Part shown: positions 34,528-44,025 of the stretch, one piece after another
How positions within the stretch are numbered: position 1 is the stretch's first letter
Layout: every line of letters starts with the position of its first letter
From: Bacteroidota bacterium
Lineage (GTDB): Bacteria > Bacteroidota > Bacteroidia > Bacteroidales > Paludibacteraceae
DNA length: 64,000 bases
Direction of reading: 5' to 3'
NCBI GenBank assembly: GCA_023391625.1
Contig: JAEWAN010000034.1
Span: forward strand, 558,001 to 622,000
The notes under the pieces: model-generated
Database searches by the model: none
Told to the model about the DNA's origin: nothing
The model's input: the letters and a program-made list of their open reading frames with translations, nothing else
Translations under genes and position numbers: made by a program

Positions 34528-35034
34528 ATGAAAACGAAAAAAAGCAAAATTCCTGAAAAAGCAATATGCAACCAATACGCTCCTATTCACTATAAAGATT
34601 GTTATAAATGTGCTGTCTATACCGAAAAAGAAATTAATGCGGATGATCTTCTTGTCGCTTTTTGGACACAAATGCCTGGCTGGATTAATTTATTATTCAA
34701 AATACGAAACCTATTGGTAAAAATAGTAGGCCTGAAAACCGATGGAAACAATCCCGACCAACTGGAAGAAGCAATAAGATATGGTAAACCGCATAACATC
34801 ATTTCACTATCTGATAAAACAGACAATGAAACTATCATTAGCTTGGACGATAAACATCTTATTGCTTATCTGGGTGTTTATATAGAGAAAAACGGGAACA
34901 ATAAAGACATCTATACCACAACATTAGTACGATTTAAAAAGCCTTTAGGATATATATACTTTTATGCTATTTATCCATTCCATCACCTTATCATCAAACA
35001 AATGATAAGTAAAACTATAAAGAACTTTATTTAA
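34528..35034 (+). CDS. DUF2867 family protein
   Basis: The 168-residue protein contains PGWINLLFKIRNLLVKIVGLK, broken here as a family landmark, then LIAYLGVYIEK and a C-terminal YFYAIYPFHHLIIKQMI, which fit DUF2867. The family is of unknown function. The second gene of the TetR-led cluster, 10 bases after the regulator and 12 before the next gene. Confidence 0.8.
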   Translation: MKTKKSKIPEKAICNQYAPIHYKDCYKCAVYTEKEINADDLLVAFWTQMPGWINLLFKIRNLLVKIVGLKTDGNNPDQLEEAIRYGKPHNIISLSDKTDNETIISLDDKHLIAYLGVYIEKNGNNKDIYTTTLVRFKKPLGYIYFYAIYPFHHLIIKQMISKTIKNFI

Positions 35035-35046
35035 AATCCGGATTTT

Positions 35047-35655
35047 ATGCTTAACAGTCTTTCCCACAGCAAAATGCTTCAAACAGCAGGAAAAAACCAG
35101 AAACGAGCACTTGAAATTATACAAGAACTCAATATCACGGATATCTGGCAAAAATACGGCTGTAAGGCCAACCTCATCGGCTCATTAGCTACTGGTTTAT
35201 TAATGAAAAACAGGGACATTGACTTTCACATTTATTCTAAAGAGACATTCTCCATAGACAACAGCTTTAAAGCCATTGCCGAAATTGCACAAAATAAACA
35301 GATAAAACGGATCACTTACGACAATTTACTGGATATGGAAGACATGTGCCTGGAATGGCATGCTTACTACGAAGACCAGGACGGCCTGCTATGGCAAATA
35401 GATATGATTCATATAAAAAAAGAATCACCATACGCCGGTATGATGGAAAAAGTTGCAGAACGAATATCCACCTTATTAACTCCGGAAATAACAGAAACAA
35501 TTCTACAAATTAAATATGATACTCCTGATGACGTAAAAATTATGGGTATCGAAGTATACAAAGCCGTTATACAAAATGGTGTAAAAAATTATCGGGAATT
35601 TATTGAATGGAGAAAGACACAACCTTCCGAGAAAATTCTAACTTGGATGCCATAA
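35047..35655 (+). CDS. Nucleotidyltransferase-superfamily protein
   Basis: The 202-residue protein has the pol-beta-type signature LIGSLATGLLMKNRDIDFHI: a GS motif about ten residues before a D-x-D pair, with a third acidic residue possible in WQIDMIH. It therefore looks like an active nucleotidyltransferase fold, but without helpful similarity to a known antibiotic or tRNA enzyme. It is last in the TetR-DUF2867 cluster and followed by a very strong terminator. Substrate unknown. Confidence 0.75.
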   Translation: MLNSLSHSKMLQTAGKNQKRALEIIQELNITDIWQKYGCKANLIGSLATGLLMKNRDIDFHIYSKETFSIDNSFKAIAEIAQNKQIKRITYDNLLDMEDMCLEWHAYYEDQDGLLWQIDMIHIKKESPYAGMMEKVAERISTLLTPEITETILQIKYDTPDDVKIMGIEVYKAVIQNGVKNYREFIEWRKTQPSEKILTWMP

Positions 35656-35663
35656 TGTGAAGA

Positions 35664-35715
35664 ATTAAAAGACAAAATGAGCTGCTCGTAAGGGCAGCTC
35701 ATTTTGTCTTTTAAT
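35664..35715. terminator. Bidirectional terminator, nucleotidyltransferase / FN3 lipoprotein
   Basis: A 22-bp near-perfect stem (35664-35685 with 35694-35715) with an 8-base loop and A/T runs on both flanks, between convergent genes. Confidence 0.92.
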
Positions 35716-35738
35716 ATTATCTAAGTACCTAATAAATA

Positions 35739-36998
35739 TTATTTAGTAACCCTTGTTGATTTTCTAGCAGAAGTACTAACGCCATTATATGCTTCTATCT
35801 GATAATCATAATATTCTTCATCATTGAAGTCAACGCTTGAATCGTTAAGACTTGCCATCGTTATTCCCTCAGAAGGAATATAATTATAGGTACGAATTAT
35901 TGTATATACATCGTCACTTGCTGCTTTTCTATAAATCCGGTAAGATGTTTCTACAGAAGGAGCATTCCATTCCAAAGCGACCGTATAATTTCCTACCTTT
36001 TGACCAGTAAACCCTGTTATTTCAGTAACTTTAGGTTCATTTACCGTTATAGTATAATCAGAGGAAATATTAAACTGCTTGCCACCTAAATTATATAAAA
36101 TAGGCAAAGAAATTAAAATACTACTTCCTTCCCGCCATTCTTTACCTGCAGTGTTTTTGATTGTCAATGTTTTATTATCATCAGACCAGGTAGCAGTAAC
36201 AAGTATAGTTGTTGAGTTCAGTTGCGCTGTTATATCACCATTACCTACACGTGACACATCAACTGCTTCAGCAAATTTAAATACGATATCCTGATTGGTA
36301 TCTATCTTGATAGGATAATAAAGAAGTTCTAAATTACCTGATGATGGTTGATAACGCACATCCATTCCCTTAAGTTCTTCTCCAGCCGCTTTTGAAGTTC
36401 CAGAAACAGAATTACCGGCATATACTGCGCCATCTATTTCTACATCTTGCAAAGTAATGGTAAACGATGTTTCTGCCGGCAAATTTTCAAACAAATAAGA
36501 ACCGTCTTCTTTTACCGTAGCCTTAAATCCGTTATCCACAAAATTTCCATCTAACTGCAGAGTAAGTACCGCACCTGCCGCTGGTAAAAACTCACTGGCG
36601 TCTTGATTATTAGCAGCATATAAAGCCAAACCTGATACTTTAGCTCCAGCTTGCGGCATTTCAGCATATACAGTAGCATTGTATGCAAAAGCACGATCAG
36701 CACCGGCTTCCATATCCAACCTACCGGCAACATAGATACTGGCATAACCGGATTTTTCCAATTTCACCAGATAATCACCCGCTTTTACATCTTTAAATAC
36801 GACTCCTTGGGCACTTGCCTCACCGTTCTTATCCGCATTCATTAAAGTGGCAGTAACATCCGTCAATAAAGAACCCGTAGAGGCATCTGTTACAACTACC
36901 ATCAAATTACCTAGCGGAGGAACAGGATCTTCTTTCTTACAACCGAATAATACGATTCCAACAAGCAGAAAAGCTGTTAGCTTAAACAATTTTCTCAT
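35739..36998 (-). CDS. Surface-type lipoprotein with carboxypeptidase-like and FN3-like domains
   Basis: The 419-residue protein has a lipoprotein signal with LFGC and Cys20, followed by acidic and proline residues (KKEDPVPP). Residues about 31-110 resemble a carboxypeptidase-regulatory-like beta domain (NLMVVVTDASTGSLL, DVKAGDYLVKLEKSGY), a second similar unit lies at about 112-205, an Ig-like region at about 225-320, and an FN3-like domain at about 325-415. Probably displayed on the cell envelope; no catalytic motif is seen. It stands alone with a TACTTTTG -7 element upstream. Confidence 0.8.
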   Translation of the reverse strand: MRKLFKLTAFLLVGIVLFGCKKEDPVPPLGNLMVVVTDASTGSLLTDVTATLMNADKNGEASAQGVVFKDVKAGDYLVKLEKSGYASIYVAGRLDMEAGADRAFAYNATVYAEMPQAGAKVSGLALYAANNQDASEFLPAAGAVLTLQLDGNFVDNGFKATVKEDGSYLFENLPAETSFTITLQDVEIDGAVYAGNSVSGTSKAAGEELKGMDVRYQPSSGNLELLYYPIKIDTNQDIVFKFAEAVDVSRVGNGDITAQLNSTTILVTATWSDDNKTLTIKNTAGKEWREGSSILISLPILYNLGGKQFNISSDYTITVNEPKVTEITGFTGQKVGNYTVALEWNAPSVETSYRIYRKAASDDVYTIIRTYNYIPSEGITMASLNDSSVDFNDEEYYDYQIEAYNGVSTSARKSTRVTK

Positions 36999-37053
36999 AA
37001 TTTTTTCTTTAAATTAAATTATTAATATTTATTTTTAATTAATAAAACTAAGA

Positions 37054-37061
37054 CAAAAGTA
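37054..37061 (-). promoter_or_regulatory. Probable -7 element of the FN3 lipoprotein gene
   Basis: The minus strand reads TACTTTTG, 56 bases before the start. Confidence 0.5.
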
Positions 37062-37209
37062 CCTATTTTTATTATTCTAAAAAAAAGATTCTTCTTGCAA
37101 AATTCTTTTTTTATCCTTTTTTTATAAATTATTACTTATAATTTATTTTCTACAAAAGTTCTCCTTCTGATAGTTACACTCTGTGTTCATGAAAATCAAA
37201 TAAAAAGCG

Positions 37210-37217
37210 TACCTTTG
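37210..37217 (+). promoter_or_regulatory. Probable der promoter -7 element
   Basis: TACCTTTG matches TAnnTTTG. It lies about 97 bases before the chosen der start and overlaps the farthest upstream ATG-like extension, arguing against that start. Confidence 0.55.
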
Positions 37218-37313
37218 CACATAAAATATTTGCACCCACCGGATTTATTTGTGAAAATAAGCCGGATTTATAATCTGGAATGTAAATATCTAACCTTTAG
37301 ATATAAAAAAACA

Positions 37314-38633
37314 ATGGGAAATATTGTAGCAATCGTAGGAAGACCTAATGTAGGCAAATCAACTTTGTTCAACAGGTTAACCAAAAGCCGTAGGGCAATC
37401 GTTAACGAAGAAGCCGGCACAACACGCGACCGCCAGTATGGCAAAAGCGAATGGAACGGCCAAGAATTCTCTGTTATTGATACCGGAGGATGGGTCATTA
37501 ACTCAACCGATGTTTTTGAAGATGAAATAAAACGCCAGGTCACCTTGGCTATAGAGGAAGCAGACATCATCCTTTTTCTGGTTGATATTCAATCCGGAAT
37601 CACGGACATGGATATGGAGGTAGCTCAGATATTAAGACGCAGTACCAAACCCGTCATATTGGTAAGTAACAAATCCGACACATTTGATCTGCAATACGAT
37701 GCCGCTGAATTTTACAAATTCGGATTAGGCGATCCATTTATTATATCGGCATTGAACGGCTTAGGAACCGGTGATTTACTTGATGAACTGGTTTCCAGAT
37801 TCAATCCGGACAGTAGCAGCAATGAAGATATAGAGCTGGATATTCCGCGATTTGCCGTAGTAGGACGTCCTAACGCAGGAAAATCATCAATTATCAACGC
37901 ATTCATCGGTGAAGATCGTACAATTGTTACAGACATTGCCGGAACCACCCGTGATTCCATTTATACCCGCTTTAATAAATTCGGTCACGACTTTTATCTG
38001 GTTGATACTGCAGGAATACGAAAAAAAGCAAAAGTACACGAAGATCTGGAGTATTACTCGGTGATCCGTTCTATCCGTGCTATTGAAAATGCGGACGTGT
38101 GTATCCTCATGCTGGATGCTACGAGAGGTATAGAGAGCCAGGATTTAAACATCGTTTCTTTAATACAAAAGAACAAAAAAGGATTCGTGGTTTGTGTGAA
38201 CAAATGGGATTTAATTGAAAGCAAAGAAAACGCAGATATAAAAGCTTATGAAAATGCTATCAGAGAAAGACTGGCACCATTCGTAGATTTTCCCATTATT
38301 TTTGCTTCGGCCATTACTAAACAGAGAATTCTGAAAGTAGTAGATGTAGCTGCCCAGATTTTTGAAAATAAACAAAGAAAAGTTCCTACAGCTAAACTGA
38401 ATGAATACCTACTCCCTATAATACAAAATTATCCGCCTCCTGCATTAAAAGGTAAATATATTAAAATAAAATACGTCACTCAATTACCTAATACGCAGAT
38501 TCCGACTTTCGTATTTTTCGCAAATTTGCCTCAATACGTAAAAGAACCTTACCGCAGGTTTCTGGAAAACAAAATCCGGGCTAAATGGAATTTTACCGGA
38601 ACTCCAATACAGATATTCATTCGTAATAAATAA
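37314..38633 (+). CDS. der: Ribosome-assembly GTPase Der (EngA)
   Basis: The start at 37314 (MGNIVAIVGRPNVGKST) gives 439 residues, the usual Der length. Two tandem GTPase domains are clear: the first with GRPNVGKS, TAGTT-like EAGTTRD, DTGG and NKSD, the second with GRPNAGKS, AGTTRDS, DTAGI and NKWD. A C-terminal KH-like domain follows (about 350-439). Der acts in maturation of the large ribosomal subunit. It is a single gene with its own -7 element and terminator. Confidence 0.97.
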   Translation: MGNIVAIVGRPNVGKSTLFNRLTKSRRAIVNEEAGTTRDRQYGKSEWNGQEFSVIDTGGWVINSTDVFEDEIKRQVTLAIEEADIILFLVDIQSGITDMDMEVAQILRRSTKPVILVSNKSDTFDLQYDAAEFYKFGLGDPFIISALNGLGTGDLLDELVSRFNPDSSSNEDIELDIPRFAVVGRPNAGKSSIINAFIGEDRTIVTDIAGTTRDSIYTRFNKFGHDFYLVDTAGIRKKAKVHEDLEYYSVIRSIRAIENADVCILMLDATRGIESQDLNIVSLIQKNKKGFVVCVNKWDLIESKENADIKAYENAIRERLAPFVDFPIIFASAITKQRILKVVDVAAQIFENKQRKVPTAKLNEYLLPIIQNYPPPALKGKYIKIKYVTQLPNTQIPTFVFFANLPQYVKEPYRRFLENKIRAKWNFTGTPIQIFIRNK

Positions 38634-38676
38634 AAACATAAGGAGCTGCACTGAAGTGCAGCTCCTTATGTTTTTA
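38633..38676 (+). terminator. Terminator of der
   Basis: A 19-bp perfect stem around TGAA (38633-38651 with 38656-38674) followed by T residues, starting at the der stop codon. Confidence 0.92.
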
Positions 38677-38787
38677 TTTAATCCATTTATTTTTCTCCCA
38701 AAAACATTGTAATAAAAAAACATTTCATTTAACATCGAAAGAAAATATAAAATTTTCCAATCATACCTACATATATTTATCCAAAAT

Positions 38788-38817
38788 AAAAAAGACTGTA
38801 CTATTTTTAGCACAGTC
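38788..38817 (-). terminator. Terminator of leuS
   Basis: On the minus strand GACTGTG and TACAGTC form a stem (38794-38817) followed by six U residues, 38 bases past the leuS stop. Confidence 0.8.
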
Positions 38818-38854
38818 CTCCTTATACATTTTTCCGTAACGGATAACCTATAAC

Positions 38855-41659
38855 TTACCCTAAAACGATATTTACAATCTTACCCGGAACTACAATAATT
38901 TTCTTAATTTCCTTTCCATCCAGGAATTTTGCAGTTTGCTCGTCTGCCAATGCAGCTTTTTCAACCTCCTCCTTACTCATATCTGCCGGCAGTTCTAATG
39001 TAAAACGAACCTTTCCGTTGAATGAAATAGGATATTTCTTTGAGGCTTCCACCAAATATGCTTCATTATATACTGGGAATGGAGCATCACAAACCGTCGT
39101 TGTATTACCTAATACGTGGTACAATTCTTCTGCAATATGAGGCGCAAAGGATGCCAGCAATATAACCAAAGGTTCCAGAATTTCTTTCTTGCTACACTTC
39201 AACGCGTATAACTCATTGACACAAATCATAAAAGCGGCTACAGAAGTATTGAAAGAAAAACCTTCAATATCATACCCTACTTTCTTTATCGTTTTGTGCA
39301 GGCTTTTCAGCTCTTCCGGAGTCGCTTTTTCATCCGTTACCAACAACTGATCGTTTTTATAGAACAAACTCCACAAACGTTTCAGGAAGCGGTGTACCCC
39401 ATCAATACCATTTGTATCCCAAGGTTTGGATTGTTCCAATGGTCCCAAAAACATTTCATACAAACGTAACGTATCAGCACCGTAATTTTCAACGATATCG
39501 TCCGGATTCACCACATTAAACATTGACTTGGACATTTTTTCCACAGCCCAGCCACACACATATTTTCCATCTTCCAAAATAAATTCAGCATCTGCAAATT
39601 CCGGTCTCCAGGCTTTAAATTTATCCGTATCAAGAATATCATTACTTACTATATTAACATCCACATGCAGAGGAGTAACTTCATACTGTTCTTTCAGCCC
39701 CAATGATACAAAAGTATTTGTACCGTTAATACGATATACAAAATTACTCCGTCCCTGAATCATTCCCTGATTAATCAGTTTTTTAAAAGGTTCTTCCTCG
39801 CAAACCGTGCCCAAATCATACAGGAATTTATTCCAGAAACGACTGTAAATCAAATGCCCGGTCGCGTGCTCCGTTCCACCGATATACAAATCCACATTCC
39901 TCCAGTATTCATCGACCTTTTTATCTACCAATGCATTATTGTTTTGAGGATCCATATAGCGGATATAATAAGCCGAAGAACCGGCAAATCCCGGCATTGT
40001 ATTCAGTTCCAATGGATAAACAGTAACATAATCTATTTTTGAGTTTTCAACTACTTTACGGTTTGCCTCATCCCAAGCCCAAACGGCAGCATTCCCCAGT
40101 GGAGGTTCACCCGTTTCCGTAGGTAAAAACTTAGTCACTTCCGGTAATTCCAAAGGCAAACATTCTTCCGGAATTACATAAGGCATACCGTTCTTATAAT
40201 AAATAGGGAAAGGTTCGCCCCAGTAACGCTGACGGCTAAAAATAGCATCTCTCAAGCGATAGTTCACTTTTACCCTCCCCAAATTATTTTCTTTAATATA
40301 TTCTTTGGCTTTCTTGATAGCTTCCGGAACAGTTAAACCACTCAAAAAGCCCGAATTCATCATAATACCTTCCTTGGCATCAAAACTTTCTTCACTCACA
40401 TCACACCCTTCTATCAAAGGAATAATGGGCAAATCAAAATGTTTCGCAAAAGCATAGTCACGACTATCATGAGCAGGTACAGCCATAATAGCCCCGGTAC
40501 CATAACCGGCTAATACATAATCACTGATCCAAACAGGAATTTCAGCCCCATTCACCGGATTAATAGCATAAGATCCGGTAAAAACACCGGTTACCCGACG
40601 GTCTGTAATTCGTTCACGCTCTGTACGTTTCTTGGTAGCGGTAAGGTATTCGTCTACGTCTTTCTGTTGTTCCGAAGTGGTCAAAGCACAAACATACTCA
40701 CTTTCCGGTGCCAACACCATAAAAGTAACCCCATATATAGTATCTGCACGAGTGGTAAAAATATCCAGTATCATATCTGAATCTTTCACCTTAAACTTCA
40801 TTTCTGCCCCTTCTGAACGTCCTATCCAGTTACGTTGTGTTTCTTTCAGCGAATCCGTCCAGTCAATGGTGTCCAAACCATCCAGCAAACGTTGCGCATA
40901 AGCAGACACGCGCAAACACCATTGACGCATTTTCCGCTGTTCCACCGGAAAACCGCCACGTTCCGATACCCCATTTATCACCTCATCGTTTGCCAATACC
41001 GTACCCAATTCAGCACACCAGTTAACCATCGTATCTGCCAGGTAGGCAATACGGTAATTCATCAATATTTCCTGCTGTTCCTTTTCCGGCTTAGCGTTCC
41101 ATTGCTCTGCTGTAAAGCTCAATTCCTCTGAACAAGCAACATTCAGCCCTTTAGTTCCCTGTTGTTTAAAATATTCCACCAATTCCTCAATGGGCCTTGC
41201 CTGCTGTTCATCATAACAATAATAAGATTGAAACATCTTTATAAATGCCCATTGCGTCCACTTATAAAAAGATGGATCACAAGTCTTAATCTCACGATCC
41301 CAATCGAAAGAAAAACCAATCTTATCCAACTGTTCCCGGTAACGGTTAATATTATTTTCCGTAGTAATAGCCGGATGTTGTCCGGTTTGTATAGCATACT
41401 GTTCTGCAGGTAAACCATAAGCATCATAACCCATAGGATGCAATACGTTAAAACCCTGCTGACGTTTATAACGGCTATAGATATCAGAAGCAATATAACC
41501 GAGCGGATGTCCCACGTGCAAGCCAGCTCCCGATGGATACGGAAACATATCCAAAACATAATACTTTTGCTTATCCGTGTTATTTACAGTCTTATACGTC
41601 TGGTTTTTCTTCCAGTACGTTTGCCATTTCCGCTCGATTTCTTTAAAATTATATTCCAT
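38855..41659 (-). CDS. leuS: Leucyl-tRNA synthetase
   Basis: The 934-residue class I synthetase has the HIGH-type motif PYPSGAGLHVGHPLGY near residue 40, an editing CP1 insert with the threonine-rich TTRADTIYGVTF and the GTGAIMAVPAHD stretch, and KMSKS (EKMSKSMFNVV) near residue 710. It attaches leucine to tRNA-Leu. It is longer than the roughly 860-residue E. coli enzyme. A TACCTTTG -7 element lies at 41718-41725 on the same strand. Confidence 0.98.
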   Translation of the reverse strand: MEYNFKEIERKWQTYWKKNQTYKTVNNTDKQKYYVLDMFPYPSGAGLHVGHPLGYIASDIYSRYKRQQGFNVLHPMGYDAYGLPAEQYAIQTGQHPAITTENNINRYREQLDKIGFSFDWDREIKTCDPSFYKWTQWAFIKMFQSYYCYDEQQARPIEELVEYFKQQGTKGLNVACSEELSFTAEQWNAKPEKEQQEILMNYRIAYLADTMVNWCAELGTVLANDEVINGVSERGGFPVEQRKMRQWCLRVSAYAQRLLDGLDTIDWTDSLKETQRNWIGRSEGAEMKFKVKDSDMILDIFTTRADTIYGVTFMVLAPESEYVCALTTSEQQKDVDEYLTATKKRTERERITDRRVTGVFTGSYAINPVNGAEIPVWISDYVLAGYGTGAIMAVPAHDSRDYAFAKHFDLPIIPLIEGCDVSEESFDAKEGIMMNSGFLSGLTVPEAIKKAKEYIKENNLGRVKVNYRLRDAIFSRQRYWGEPFPIYYKNGMPYVIPEECLPLELPEVTKFLPTETGEPPLGNAAVWAWDEANRKVVENSKIDYVTVYPLELNTMPGFAGSSAYYIRYMDPQNNNALVDKKVDEYWRNVDLYIGGTEHATGHLIYSRFWNKFLYDLGTVCEEEPFKKLINQGMIQGRSNFVYRINGTNTFVSLGLKEQYEVTPLHVDVNIVSNDILDTDKFKAWRPEFADAEFILEDGKYVCGWAVEKMSKSMFNVVNPDDIVENYGADTLRLYEMFLGPLEQSKPWDTNGIDGVHRFLKRLWSLFYKNDQLLVTDEKATPEELKSLHKTIKKVGYDIEGFSFNTSVAAFMICVNELYALKCSKKEILEPLVILLASFAPHIAEELYHVLGNTTTVCDAPFPVYNEAYLVEASKKYPISFNGKVRFTLELPADMSKEEVEKAALADEQTAKFLDGKEIKKIIVVPGKIVNIVLG

Positions 41660-41717
41660 AACCGTCTACAAATAAATAAGTTATATTATCTAATAGATAT
41701 TTTACTTAGAAAGTTTG

Positions 41718-41725
41718 CAAAGGTA
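41718..41725 (-). promoter_or_regulatory. Probable leuS -7 element
   Basis: The minus strand reads TACCTTTG, 59 bases before the leuS start; divergent from the tRNA-Phe promoter. Confidence 0.55.
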
Positions 41726-41791
41726 AACAATTTATATTAAACGACATAAAGGCGCTATTGAAAACTTTTTCCCATTTTTTTTATATTTTTT

Positions 41792-41821
41792 TTTGCAGAA
41801 TAAAAAAAAGCAGTACATTTG
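41792..41821 (+). promoter_or_regulatory. tRNA-Phe promoter
   Basis: TTTG at 41792-41795 and TACATTTG at 41814-41821 are 18 bases apart, a textbook Bacteroidota -33/-7 pair. The tRNA begins 16 bases further on. Confidence 0.75.
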
Positions 41822-41836
41822 CACTCGCTAAGCCAA

Positions 41837-41909
41837 GGTGCCATAGCTCAGTTGGTAGAGCAAAGGACTGAAAATCCTTGTGTCCCCGGTTCGATTCCTG
41901 GTGGCACCA
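41837..41909 (+). tRNA. tRNA-Phe (GAA)
   Basis: A 73-base cloverleaf: acceptor GGTGCCA pairs with TGGCACC, D-arm GCTC..GAGC, anticodon arm AAGGA-CTGAAAA-TCCTT with anticodon GAA, and T-arm with GGTTCGATTCC. Discriminator base A. CCA is not encoded. It has its own promoter and a downstream terminator hairpin. Confidence 0.97.
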
Positions 41910-41927
41910 CGAAAAGATCGAAGGAGA

Positions 41928-41960
41928 ACGTTGTAACACATAAGTTACAACGTTTTTTCT
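41928..41960 (+). terminator. Terminator after tRNA-Phe
   Basis: AACGTTGTAAC (41928-41938) pairs with GTTACAACGTT (41944-41954), followed by TTTTCTTTTT. Confidence 0.9.
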
Positions 41961-42483
41961 TTTTACTAAGCGGTATTACAGGAAAAAGCGTTCTTTTTCT
42001 ATAAAATCCTTCCCTCTATGCTCTCTATTCTCCAAATATACTTTTTCATCCATTGTTCTTTTATCTAATATGCAATATACCAACAGATAAAACCGGACAA
42101 AACTCATATATAACCACAACAACAATTTTATCTTAATAAAAGCTATTCAAGGTATCCTGCCCATACTATCCCACTCTTTATCAACACTAAAAAAAGGATA
42201 ATTTCATCTAAAGAATAAAAATCTTTTCTAAGGAATAATATCTGCTATGCAAAACAATTAATACCTTTTATCACTGCCATCAATTCACACCCCACCAATA
42301 ATAAATCCAATTCCGATATTATGCATCAAAAACTAAGAATTTATAAAAATCTTTATTTTAATAGCCTCAACTGTATATAACAATTTATTTTTGCCCGTAT
42401 CATCGTTTACCTAAAGCTAGCTAGAAATAGTTAGCTTTATTTGATTTTAATAGTATCATATTTCTAAATTAAACTATCTAATA
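41961..42483. other. Long AT-rich intergenic region upstream of the hydrolase fusion
   Basis: About 520 bases with no convincing gene. Near its right end is TATTTTTG at about 42386-42393, a -7 candidate, followed in the presumed leader by an inverted repeat TAAAGCTA (42412-42419) / TAGCTTTA (42432-42439). Confidence 0.5.
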
Positions 42484-44025
42484 ATGAACAAATTTCTTTT
42501 CGGCTTAATCAGCCTGTGTCTTTTATGGCAACCAACTTATTCACAAGAAATTCCTTTCGGGAGTAGTATTGAAAATAGCAATATAATTAAAGCCAATGAT
42601 ATTGATATTTACTATGAGACATATGGAAAAGGCGAACCACTGCTCTTATTACATGGCAATAGACAGTCTATAGTACATTATACTTTCCAAATACCGGAAT
42701 TCTCCAAATACTTTCAGGTTATTGCTATGGATAGCCGGGGACATGGAAAAACAACGGATACAGACACTATCATTACCTACGAGTTAATGGCTCGTGACGT
42801 GGCTGCACTGATAGATTCTTTGAATTTGGAAAGCGTTAATATAGTCGGATGGAGCGACGGGGCAAATGTCGGGTTGGAATTAGCCAAAGCACATCCGGAA
42901 AAAATAAAAAAAATGGTAATGTTTGCCGGCAATTATAAAATAGATGAACATTCAGTGATTGATGATAAATTATATGAAACTTTAAAAAACAACCTGATAA
43001 ATGAAGATTCAACAGAATGGAAACTGACCAATCTGTTGTTGAATTATCCGCAACTGACTGAAGTGGATTTGCAAGAAATAACAGTTCCAATATTGGTCAT
43101 GGCCGGAGAATTCGATTTAATTAAAGACGGACATACCCGAGAAATGCAGGGATATTTACCTAACTCCAAATTATTGATTGCAAAGGGAGCTAATCACATG
43201 ATGCCTTGGGAAGACTCAGAAACATTTAATGACATTGTGCTTGAATATCTATTAGAAGACAAACCGGTAAAAACTGTGAAAGGAAAAGTAACGGACAGAG
43301 AAGACCAAGTCCTGGAATACGTCAATATAGGCATTGAACAAAAAAACTTTGGCACCATGTCATTACGTGATGGTTTATTTGAACTGGGCATACCATACAA
43401 ATACCGTAATGATACCCTGACTTTTTCATACGTAGGATTTGAGCAGGAAAGGATACCAATTAACCAGATGGACAGTTTTCAAACAATAAGTTTATATGAA
43501 AATACAAATGTATTGGACGAAGTTCTGATAACAGCAAAAGAACCCAAAAGGAAGAAAATAGGAATAAAGTCATATAACCATTTCTTAAGCAGTCGAGCTC
43601 TACATAGCGAAAAGGCCATATTAATGAAACCCCGTAAGCTGCCCTTAAAAGTAGAAAAACTGAATATCGCCTTTAATTCGGTAGATAATCGGGAAGATTC
43701 CGTGTATTTCCGTATTAATTTTTATTCCGTAACAGACAGCATGCCCGGCAATAACATTTTAGAAAAAGATATTATAGTAAAGCACTATATAACACAAGGA
43801 TGGAATGAATTTGATTTACAACCTTTTAATATTATAATGAAAGAAAACTTCTTTGTAGGTATTGAATGGTTACCTGATTTGGACAAAAAAGACGATAGAC
43901 ATATTATGTATGGGGCAGTAATGATGAGGCCTCAATCCGCATTTGGCCGAGATACAAGATTTGGAGAATGGTGGAAGATGCCAGGATTTGCAATATCTAT
44001 GAATTTACAGGTTTTATATTATTAA
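42484..44025 (+). CDS. Secreted alpha/beta-hydrolase fused to a CarboxypepD_reg-like domain
   Basis: The 513-residue protein has a signal peptide (MNKFLFGLISLCLLWQPTYSQ). Residues about 35-260 are an alpha/beta-hydrolase: LLLLHGNRQS oxyanion loop, nucleophile elbow GWSDGAN, acid GEFDLI, and base in GANHMMPW. Residues about 265-345 (KGKVTDREDQVLEYVNIGI onward) match the CarboxypepD_reg-like beta-sandwich common at N-termini of Bacteroidota surface proteins. The last 165 residues are a beta-rich domain I do not recognise. Catalysis on an exported small ester or amide is plausible, substrate unknown. It stands alone between two long non-coding stretches. Confidence 0.82.
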   Translation: MNKFLFGLISLCLLWQPTYSQEIPFGSSIENSNIIKANDIDIYYETYGKGEPLLLLHGNRQSIVHYTFQIPEFSKYFQVIAMDSRGHGKTTDTDTIITYELMARDVAALIDSLNLESVNIVGWSDGANVGLELAKAHPEKIKKMVMFAGNYKIDEHSVIDDKLYETLKNNLINEDSTEWKLTNLLLNYPQLTEVDLQEITVPILVMAGEFDLIKDGHTREMQGYLPNSKLLIAKGANHMMPWEDSETFNDIVLEYLLEDKPVKTVKGKVTDREDQVLEYVNIGIEQKNFGTMSLRDGLFELGIPYKYRNDTLTFSYVGFEQERIPINQMDSFQTISLYENTNVLDEVLITAKEPKRKKIGIKSYNHFLSSRALHSEKAILMKPRKLPLKVEKLNIAFNSVDNREDSVYFRINFYSVTDSMPGNNILEKDIIVKHYITQGWNEFDLQPFNIIMKENFFVGIEWLPDLDKKDDRHIMYGAVMMRPQSAFGRDTRFGEWWKMPGFAISMNLQVLYY

